NCBI RefSeq assembly: GCF_900199205.1
Contig: NZ_OBMJ01000002.1
Location: 124,001-188,000 of the forward strand
Direction: 5' to 3'
DNA length: 64,000 nucleotides
Source: Streptomyces sp. 1331.2
Lineage (GTDB): Bacteria > Actinomycetota > Actinomycetes > Streptomycetales > Streptomycetaceae
A program made the translations under genes and the position numbers. Below are positions 55,524 to 61,683 of the stretch, piece by piece; the first letter of the stretch is position 1, and every line of letters begins with the position of its first letter. The notes under the pieces are model-generated. The model was not told the origin of the DNA. It was given only the letters and a program-made list of their open reading frames with translations, and made no database searches.

Positions 55524-55925
55524 ATGTTGCTGCTGGGACTCTTGCTTTTGACGGCGTCCGGTGCCTTCACCGGGCTGCTGATCGCGGACAACCTCTCCGG
55601 CGGGCCCGACTACCAGGTGACGGTCCTGGGCAACGACCTGGCGACGATGGACACCCTGGGCATCTTCCTGTCCGGCGTGGGCCTCGCCCTGGTCTTCTGC
55701 CTGGGCCTGGCCCTGCTGGCGAGGGGCCGCCGCACCCGGTACCTCGCCCGTCCTGTCCGGCCCGCCGGGCGCGCCCGCCGGGCGGCAGCCGTCGAGCCGC
55801 AGGACGAGCAGGTGCTCGCCCCGCCGCAGGAGCGGGCCGCCGAACAGGGCGACCGCGACGTCGGCGCCCCCGTCGAGCCCACCAGGCCCACTCGGGGCCG
55901 GCACCTGCACCTGTTCGGCCACTGA
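55524..55925 (+). CDS. Two-helix membrane protein with basic-acidic tail
   Basis: 133 residues. N-terminal membrane helix (MLLLGLLLLTASGAFTGLLI), an extracytoplasmic loop with GGPDYQVTVLGNDLATMDTL, a second helix (IFLSGVGLALVFCLGLALLA), then a charged cytoplasmic tail. I know this as a common short actinomycete protein without a name; its place between signalling genes suggests a stress-related role. GGAAGG precedes the ATG. Confidence 0.75.
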   Translation: MLLLGLLLLTASGAFTGLLIADNLSGGPDYQVTVLGNDLATMDTLGIFLSGVGLALVFCLGLALLARGRRTRYLARPVRPAGRARRAAAVEPQDEQVLAPPQERAAEQGDRDVGAPVEPTRPTRGRHLHLFGH

Positions 55926-55998
55926 GGCTGCTGAGGCGAAGCCACCGAAGTCACCGAAGCCACCGAGGCCGACGAGGCCACCAGGGAGGTGCGAGCAC

Positions 55999-56463
55999 GT
56001 GAACGGGACGAGAACGTCCTCCGTGCGTCCGCCGCCCCGGGGCCCGTTGGCGCGGTGGCTGCCGTTCTCCGCCAGGCCTGGTGCCGTCGCCGAGGCACGC
56101 GCCCTCACCGCCGACTTCCTCGCCGACGTCGGCGACCCCCTGGTGGTCGCCGACGCCGTCCTGCTCGTCTCCGAACTCGTCGGCAACGCCGTACGCCACA
56201 CCCACGGCCCGGGCGCCCTGCTGCTGCTCCGCGAAACCGGCCACCTGCGCATCGAGGTCACCGACACCAGCCCCCGCCCCCCGCGACCCCGTCCGCCCCA
56301 CGACGTGCAGGAAGCCGGCGGCCTCGGCCTCTTCCTGCTCACCCGTCTCGCCCAGCACTGGGGCTGGTACCCCCTGGCCCGCGGCAAGACGGTCTGGTGC
56401 GACCTCCGGTGCCCGTCGACTGACCGCAGGCGCGTCAACCGCCGGGCCAGGCCGCTCAGTTGA
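55999..56463 (+). CDS. HATPase-type anti-sigma/serine kinase protein (second copy)
   Basis: 154 residues from GTG 55999. N-box VSELVGNAVRHTHGPGAL, G1-type IEVTDTSP, then EAGGLGLFLLTRLAQHWGWY with the G2 loop. This is the RsbW-like fold common in Streptomyces (more than forty copies per genome). It is a possible partner for the STAS protein at 48678. It is convergent with the GH15 gene, whose stop is 12 bases away. Confidence 0.85.
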   Translation: MNGTRTSSVRPPPRGPLARWLPFSARPGAVAEARALTADFLADVGDPLVVADAVLLVSELVGNAVRHTHGPGALLLLRETGHLRIEVTDTSPRPPRPRPPHDVQEAGGLGLFLLTRLAQHWGWYPLARGKTVWCDLRCPSTDRRRVNRRARPLS

Positions 56464-56475
56464 CCGCAAGCCCGC

Positions 56476-58242
56476 TCAACCGGGCGCCGGGGTGGCCAGG
56501 CGGGCTGCGCACTCCAGCAACACGGCGTGCACGAACGCCTGGGGCAGGTTGCCGCGTTGCTGGCGCTGGGCCAGGTCGTACTCCTCCGAGAAGAGGCCGG
56601 CCGAGCCGCACAGGCCGCGGGTGGTCTCGAACCAGCGGGCGGCCTCGACGGCGTGGCCCTGCTGGTGTTCGGCCAGGGCCAGCAGGAAGCCGCACAGGAC
56701 GAACGCGCCCTCGGCCTCGGCCAGGGGGCGCTCGTCGTGGCGGAAGCGGTAGGCGACATGGCCGACCGTCAGCTGCTCGCGGCAGGCGCGCAGGGTGGCG
56801 ACCGTACGGGGGTCGTCGGGGGCCGGGAAACCGCGGACCGGGGGGAGCAGCAGGGCCAGGTCGGGTGCCGGGTCGGTGGGGGAGCGCTGCCACCGGCCGG
56901 AGGGGTGCAGGGCGTGCCGGGAGGTGTGGGCCAACAGGCGGTCGGCCAGCGCGCTCCAGTCCGCCGCCAGACCGTCCGGCACGTCGGCCGGGCCGGCCGC
57001 CCGTGGCCGGGCGATCGCGCGCAGCCCGGCGGCGCAGACCAGGCGGCTGTGCGTCCACGCCCGGTCCTCCAGCTCCCAGATGCCGGCGTCCGGCCGGCGC
57101 CACCGCCGGGCGATCGCGTCGGCGGCGGTGCGCACGGCGGCCCGGGCGTCCGGGTCCAGGCGGTCGTGCCGGGCGGCCGCCGCGAACAGCAGCAACGCCT
57201 CGCCGAAGACGTCCAGTTGGAACTGTCGGGAGATCCGGTTGCCGACCTGGTCATGCCCGCCCGGGTAGCCGGGCAGGTCGACGGTGTGCTGGTCCGGTAC
57301 CCGCCCGCCGCTCACCGTGTAGGCGGGGGAGAGCTGCGGGCCGTGCTCGGCGAGCCGGGCGGTGGTGAACCGTACGGCCTCGTCGAGGAGCGGGTACGGC
57401 CCGCACGCGGCGACGCCCTGCCCGGCCAGGCACTGGTCGCGGATCCAGACGTAGCGGTAGTCGTAGTTGCGCCCGGCCTCGGCCCGCTCGGGCAGGCTGG
57501 TGGTCGCCGCGGCGACCATGCCCCCGGTGGCGGGCGAGGTGAGCCCGCGCAGCACCGCGTAGGAGAACCGGGCGTCGCGCCCGTCCAGGGTGTGCCCGAG
57601 CTCCGGCACGGCCTCCCGCCAGGCGCGCTCGGTCGCGCGCCAGCAGCGCTCCGGGTCCGGCGGCGGCCCGTCCGGGCGCCGGTCGGACACCTCCAGGACG
57701 AGGTCCAGTCGCTCGCCCGGCTCCAGGACGACCTCCGCCGCCAGCCGCCCGGCGGCGGGGCCCGGGCGGGCGGTGTCGGCGCCCGTCCAGCGCAGCCGCA
57801 GCCGGCCGGCGCGCAGCGTCCAGCCGTGCGCCGTCCGGCGGGGAGCACGGACGCGGCCCGGCCCGAAGCCCGTCCCCGGCTCCAGGACCACCCGCAGCCG
57901 GGCCGGCCCGTAGTCGGCGGTCAACCGCCGCAGCAGCACCAGCCGGTGCGGATCCGCGGGCAGGGCCAGCGCCTCCCGGCACTCCACCACACCGCTCCCG
58001 GTGACCCACCGGCTGCGCCGCACCAGCCCGCCCTCCTCGTACGCGCCGCCGGGCACGAACCGGCCCACCGGTGTGACCGCGTACACCCCGCTGCCGCCGA
58101 TCAGCCCGGCGAACAGCGGCTCGTCGTCCCAGCGCGGCGCGCACAGCCAGGCGACCTCGCCGCACGGGCCCACCAGCGCGCCGCGCTCGCCGTCGGCGAG
58201 GAGGGCGTACTCGCGCAGGCTCCACGGGGGGAAGGCGGTCAT
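56476..58242 (-). CDS. Glycoside hydrolase family 15 (glucoamylase/trehalase-like)
   Basis: 588 residues. The N-terminal beta domain covers about 1-230. An (alpha/alpha)6 barrel follows, with NYDYRYVWIRDQCLAGQGVA, the proposed general acid in DAGIWELEDRAWTHSRL and the second catalytic Glu in SAGLFSEEYDLAQRQQRGNLPQ. This is the actinomycete GH15 type, among which trehalases and glucoamylases are known; specificity cannot be fixed. No signal peptide, so it is intracellular. ATG 58242 with AGGGAG; the previous gene's stop is 17 bases upstream, so it is probably in the F420-enzyme operon. Confidence 0.9.
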   Translation of the reverse strand: MTAFPPWSLREYALLADGERGALVGPCGEVAWLCAPRWDDEPLFAGLIGGSGVYAVTPVGRFVPGGAYEEGGLVRRSRWVTGSGVVECREALALPADPHRLVLLRRLTADYGPARLRVVLEPGTGFGPGRVRAPRRTAHGWTLRAGRLRLRWTGADTARPGPAAGRLAAEVVLEPGERLDLVLEVSDRRPDGPPPDPERCWRATERAWREAVPELGHTLDGRDARFSYAVLRGLTSPATGGMVAAATTSLPERAEAGRNYDYRYVWIRDQCLAGQGVAACGPYPLLDEAVRFTTARLAEHGPQLSPAYTVSGGRVPDQHTVDLPGYPGGHDQVGNRISRQFQLDVFGEALLLFAAAARHDRLDPDARAAVRTAADAIARRWRRPDAGIWELEDRAWTHSRLVCAAGLRAIARPRAAGPADVPDGLAADWSALADRLLAHTSRHALHPSGRWQRSPTDPAPDLALLLPPVRGFPAPDDPRTVATLRACREQLTVGHVAYRFRHDERPLAEAEGAFVLCGFLLALAEHQQGHAVEAARWFETTRGLCGSAGLFSEEYDLAQRQQRGNLPQAFVHAVLLECAARLATPAPG

Positions 58243-58259
58243 GCCGGGCTCCCTTGCGG

Positions 58260-59213
58260 TCAGGCCATCTGCGGCAGGATCTGCTCGCGGTAGAAGTCGA
58301 AGAACCCCTCCTGCTCCTGGCCGATCTGGCCCACGTACACCTCGTCGAAGCCCGCCCCGACGTAGCTGCGCAGCCGGTCGGCGTGTTGCTGCGGGTCGTC
58401 CCCGCAGGTGACCGCCTGCGCCACCATCTCCTCCGTGACCAGCGCGGTCGCCTGCTCGAAGTGCCGCGGCGTGGGCAGCACCTGGGCGAGCTCGCCGGGC
58501 AGCAGCTCGCTCGGCCACAGCCGGTCGACGGTCTTGACCGCCCGCTCGCGGTCCGGCGACCAGCAGACCTTCACCCCGCCCAGCACCGGCCCGCCGCCGC
58601 CCGCCGCCCGGTAGCGCCCGATCAGCTCGGTGTCCGGACTCATGGTGACCAGCCCGTCGGCGAACCCCGCCGCCCGCTCGGCCGCCTTCGGGCCGAACGC
58701 CGAGACGTACACGGGCAGGCGGCCCCGCTTCGGCGGCGTGTAGAGCCGGGCGTTCTCGACCGTGTAGTGCGCGCCCCCGTGGTTGACCAGCCCGCCGGTG
58801 AACAGCTCGCGCATCACCGCGACGGCCTCCTCCAGCATGTCCGCCCGCACGTCGAACGGCGGCCAGCGGTCGCCCAGCACGTGCTCGTTGAGCGCCTCGC
58901 CGGTGCCCACCCCCAGCCGCAGTCCGCCCTCCAGCTGCACGTCCGCGGTGGCCGCCGCCTGGGCGGTGACGGCCGGGTGGAGCCGTACGGTCGGACACGT
59001 CACCAGCGTGGTCACCGGCAGGTCGGTCACCTGCGACAGCGCACCGATCACGCCCCACACGAACGGGCTGCTGCCCTGGGCGTCGTTCCACGGGTGGAAG
59101 TGGTCGGAGATCGCCAGCCGGGTGAAGCCGGCCTGCTGCGCCATGCGGGCCTGCTCGACCAGCTGGGCGGGGGTGAACTCCTCGCAGGACAGGAAGTAGC
59201 CGAACGCGGTCAT
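58260..59213 (-). CDS. F420-dependent LLM-class oxidoreductase (G6PDH-like)
   Basis: 317 residues of the luciferase-like TIM barrel: MTAFGYFLSCEEFTPAQLVE, then FTRLAISDHFHPWNDAQGSS, TCPTVRLHPAVTAQAAAT and GVGTGEALNEHVLGDRWPP. The GEALNEH segment is typical of F420-dependent glucose-6-phosphate dehydrogenase relatives (TIGR03557 group). It transfers hydride to or from F420; the substrate may be a sugar phosphate or an alcohol. A SigB-type promoter lies 41 bases before ATG 59213. Linkage with the GH15 gene suggests a trehalose/glucose to F420H2 route under stress. Confidence 0.9.
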   Translation of the reverse strand: MTAFGYFLSCEEFTPAQLVEQARMAQQAGFTRLAISDHFHPWNDAQGSSPFVWGVIGALSQVTDLPVTTLVTCPTVRLHPAVTAQAAATADVQLEGGLRLGVGTGEALNEHVLGDRWPPFDVRADMLEEAVAVMRELFTGGLVNHGGAHYTVENARLYTPPKRGRLPVYVSAFGPKAAERAAGFADGLVTMSPDTELIGRYRAAGGGGPVLGGVKVCWSPDRERAVKTVDRLWPSELLPGELAQVLPTPRHFEQATALVTEEMVAQAVTCGDDPQQHADRLRSYVGAGFDEVYVGQIGQEQEGFFDFYREQILPQMA

Positions 59214-59253
59214 GGCAAGCCTCGGTTCCTCGACGGATCCCCCGCCGGAGCGG

Positions 59254-59278
59254 CTAACCGGGTGGCGCGCGGCGAAAC
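59254..59278 (-). promoter_or_regulatory. SigB-type promoter candidate for the F420 enzyme-GH15 operon
   Basis: Minus strand: GTTT (59278-59275), 15 bases, GGTTAG (59259-59254); start codon at 59213. Confidence 0.6.
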
Positions 59279-59393
59279 CTCGCCGCGCGGGGGCGGGCCC
59301 GGGCCGGGTGGTGTGTGGAAGCAGCGGAGCGGGGCAGCCGCCCCGTGGCTCCTCCGCTCAGGGAGGAGGCGCACCCCGTGAGAGGACGATGAG

Positions 59394-59582
59394 ATGAAGA
59401 CCCCCGACGAGGACGCGCTACGAGGCGACGAGCAGGCGCGGGAACGGTCCGCAGAGGTGCGGGAGATCACCGCGCCCACCCCGGCGGACGTCCGGGCCAA
59501 GGCCGAGGACCAGCAGGACGGCGACGGCGACGGCGACGACGAGGAGCCGGAGCCGCCGGCGGCGGACGTCCAGGCACCGTGA
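59394..59582 (+). CDS. Small acidic disordered protein
   Basis: 62 residues, MKTPDEDALRGDEQARERSA at the start and a DGDGDGDDEEPEPP run near the end. Acidic, no hydrophobic core, no recognised domain. A purine-rich GAGAGGACG precedes the ATG. It may be a stress-related disordered protein; a chance frame cannot be fully excluded. Confidence 0.5.
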   Translation: MKTPDEDALRGDEQARERSAEVREITAPTPADVRAKAEDQQDGDGDGDDEEPEPPAADVQAP

Positions 59583-59694
59583 CGCGGCCGCCCGGCCCCG
59601 ATCGGATGGTGTGCGGATGGTTACGGCGCCACCGGACGGGCAGACGCGCGGTCGGCCGGGAGCGACCCGGCCGCAACCGGAGAGGAGACCCCAG

Positions 59695-60153
59695 ATGAGC
59701 ACCGTGAAGGAATCCGTCGACGTCGACGTCCCGCTGCACTCCGCGTACAACCAGTGGACGCAGTTCGAGGAGTTCCCGCGGTTCATGGAGGGTGTCGACT
59801 CGGTGACCCAGCTGGACGACCGTCACAACCACTGGCGGACCACGATCGGCGGCGTCACCCGCGAGTTCGACACCGAGATCGTCGACCAGCTGCCCGACGA
59901 GCGGATCGCCTGGCGCACCACGGACGGCGACGTGGAGCAGAAGGGCGTCGTCACCTTCCAGCGCCTCGACGACCGGCGCACCCGCATCAACATGGCGATC
60001 GACTTCCGGCCCGAGGGCATGGCCGAGAAGGCCGGCGACATGATGGGCATCGTCGACCGCCGGGTGAAGGGCGACCTGCGGCGCTTCAAGGACTTCATGG
60101 AGGAGCGGGGCCGCGAGGAAGGCGGCTGGCGCGGTCGGATCACCCCCGGTTGA
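59695..60153 (+). CDS. SRPBCC/cyclase-dehydrase-type protein
   Basis: 152 residues: SVDVDVPLHSAYNQWTQFEE, then FPRFMEGVDSVTQLDD, TEIVDQLPDERIAWRTTDGD and FRPEGMAEKAGDMMG. This is the SRPBCC helix-grip fold of the polyketide cyclase/COQ10 type (YhbP-like stress group). It probably binds a hydrophobic ligand. ATG 59695 with AGAGGAG. Its own strong hairpin terminator follows, so the transcript likely ends there. Confidence 0.9.
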   Translation: MSTVKESVDVDVPLHSAYNQWTQFEEFPRFMEGVDSVTQLDDRHNHWRTTIGGVTREFDTEIVDQLPDERIAWRTTDGDVEQKGVVTFQRLDDRRTRINMAIDFRPEGMAEKAGDMMGIVDRRVKGDLRRFKDFMEERGREEGGWRGRITPG

Positions 60154-60190
60154 GCCCCGCCACCCGTCACCCGCCCCACCTGGACGAGCC

Positions 60191-60241
60191 CGGCACACGG
60201 CTCCGGCCCCCACGTCACGTGGGGGCCGGAGCCGTGTGCCG
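60191..60241. terminator. Perfect 25-base-arm hairpin terminator
   Basis: The arms (60191-60215 and 60217-60241) are perfectly complementary around a single C, and the stem begins cggcacacggctccgg. It lies 38 bases after the SRPBCC stop. There is no T-run. The arm length and one-base loop would extrude readily as a cruciform. Confidence 0.9.
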
Positions 60242-60301
60242 CGGGTCCTGGCCGGGAGCGTGGGGACCGGTGGACGATTGCGCCGGGAAGCCGCCCCCGG
60301 C

Positions 60302-60326
60302 GTTTGGGCCGGGGCCGGTCGGGGAC
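60302..60326 (+). promoter_or_regulatory. SigB-type promoter candidate for the hemerythrin gene
   Basis: GTTT at 60302, 15 bases, GGGGAC at 60321; start codon at 60383. One mismatch to GGGTAC. Confidence 0.5.
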
Positions 60327-60382
60327 ACGCCGGGACGGGCGGGGATTCGTCACGCGGGGGTTCGTCACGGAGGAGACGCACG

Positions 60383-60895
60383 ATGTCCCACGACGCCATC
60401 GTCCTGCTGCGGGAGGACCACAAGGAGATCCGCCGCCTGTTCCGCGCCTACCAGGGGCTCGCCGAAGGCGACGGGCAGGGTGGTGACCAGGCACGGCGCG
60501 AGACGGTCGAACAGATCGTCGAGGCGCTGACCGTCCACACCTACCTGGAGAACGAGCTGTTCTACCCCAGGGTCCGCCAGGAGATCCCCGACCTCGCCGA
60601 GGACATGGACCGCGCCAAGGAGGAGCACCACGTCGCCGACATGCTGTGCGAGGAGCTGAGCCGGATGACCCCCGACGACGAGGGCTACGACGCCAAGACC
60701 GTCGTCCTGATCGACGCCGTCGGGCGGCACATGGAACAGGAGGAGGGCGACTGGTTCCCGCCGATCCGGGCCGCCCTCGGCCGCAAGGAGCTCGTCGAGC
60801 TCGGCGAGCGGATGCAGGCCGTGCGCGAGACGGCGCCGCGCCACCCGCCCGGCGGCGGCGTGCTGCACCGGATCGCGAACGCCCTGGAGGGCTGA
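60383..60895 (+). CDS. Hemerythrin-domain protein
   Basis: 170 residues. The diiron-type ligand pattern is seen in REDHKEIRRLF, HTYLENELFYP, EEHHVADML and HMEQEEGDWFPP, giving the HHE repeat arrangement. The domain covers about 1-145, with a Pro-rich tail. It may sense or store oxygen or iron under stress. ATG 60383 with GGAGGAG upstream and a short direct repeat (ttcgtcacg twice) just before it. Confidence 0.9.
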   Translation: MSHDAIVLLREDHKEIRRLFRAYQGLAEGDGQGGDQARRETVEQIVEALTVHTYLENELFYPRVRQEIPDLAEDMDRAKEEHHVADMLCEELSRMTPDDEGYDAKTVVLIDAVGRHMEQEEGDWFPPIRAALGRKELVELGERMQAVRETAPRHPPGGGVLHRIANALEG

Positions 60896-60973
60896 GCCGG
60901 GCCAGGCAGGGGAAGGACGCCACCTGTGAACGACGACGGAGACCCGCTGAAGCGGCGGCCATATCCTGAGGTC

Positions 60974-61267
60974 ATGGACGACCGCCCGACGGCCACCCGG
61001 CAGTGGACCTTCCTGACCAACCACGCCCGGGTGCTGGTGCAGATCGCCCGGGATCCGGGCGTCAGGGTCCGCGACATCGCGGCGCGCTGCCTGCTCACCG
61101 AACGGGCCGTGCAGCGGATCATCGCCGACCTCGAACAGGCCGGGTACCTGAGCCACGAGCGCCGGGGCCGCGCCAACCACTACCACGTGATCGCGAGCAA
61201 GCAGCTCCGCCACCCGGCCGACGCGGGCCCGACGCTGGCGGAGCTGCTTGCGGTCCTGCTGCACTGA
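60974..61267 (+). CDS. Winged-helix (MarR/GntR-like) regulator, short
   Basis: 97 residues from ATG 60974: WTFLTNHARVLVQIARDPGV, RVRDIAARCLLTERAVQRII, DLEQAGYLSHERRGRANHYH. This is a complete winged HTH but no ligand domain, as in many short actinomycete ArsR/MarR-like proteins. A GTG at 60926 would add 16 residues with no conserved feature, so ATG 60974 is preferred. A 16-bp tandem repeat overlaps its stop codon. Confidence 0.75.
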   Translation: MDDRPTATRQWTFLTNHARVLVQIARDPGVRVRDIAARCLLTERAVQRIIADLEQAGYLSHERRGRANHYHVIASKQLRHPADAGPTLAELLAVLLH

Positions 61268-61320
61268 GTCCGTGCTGCACTGAGTCCGTACTGCACTGAG
61301 TCCGTGCTGCATTGAGTCAC
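61257..61320. repeat. 16-bp tandem repeat, four copies, starting at the stop codon
   Basis: tgctgcactgagtccg at 61257, 61273, 61289 and 61305 with minor changes. The first copy contains the regulator's TGA (61265); the others repeat TGA at 61281, 61297 and 61313, covering all three frames. Confidence 0.9.
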
Positions 61321-61371
61321 GGGTGCGCCCACGGGCCCGGGCGCGCGACCGGCCCGGGCCCGCTGCGAGCG

Positions 61372-61536
61372 TCACCAGCGGTACCACCGTCGGCCACCGC
61401 CACGGCCGCCCGAGAACGCGAAGCCGAGGAGCCAGAGCACCAGGACGGCCAGCGCGACCCACCACAGCACGTGGAGGGCGAAGCCGGCCCCGCCCAGGAC
61501 CAGGACGAGCAGGAGAACGAGGACGAGAGCAAGCAT
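61372..61536 (-). CDS. Small two-helix membrane protein
   Basis: 54 residues: MLALVLVLLLVLVLGGAGFA and VLWWVALAVLVLWLLGFAFS are two hydrophobic segments, followed by a Gly/Arg-rich end (GGRGGGRRWYRW). AAGGGA precedes the ATG at 61536. Similar short hydrophobic proteins with such tails are common in streptomycetes. Function unknown. Confidence 0.7.
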   Translation of the reverse strand: MLALVLVLLLVLVLGGAGFALHVLWWVALAVLVLWLLGFAFSGGRGGGRRWYRW

Positions 61537-61683
61537 GGGGATCGTCCCTTTCGTTGTTCGTGCGGTGCGGATGTTCGGACACGCGTGTGCCCGGTCCGGG
61601 GTGGTCCATGCGCGGGCGGGCAGCCTCCGTCGATGTGGTTCGATGCGGGTGCCGGAGGGACCTGTTGAAGGAGAGCCACCGCC

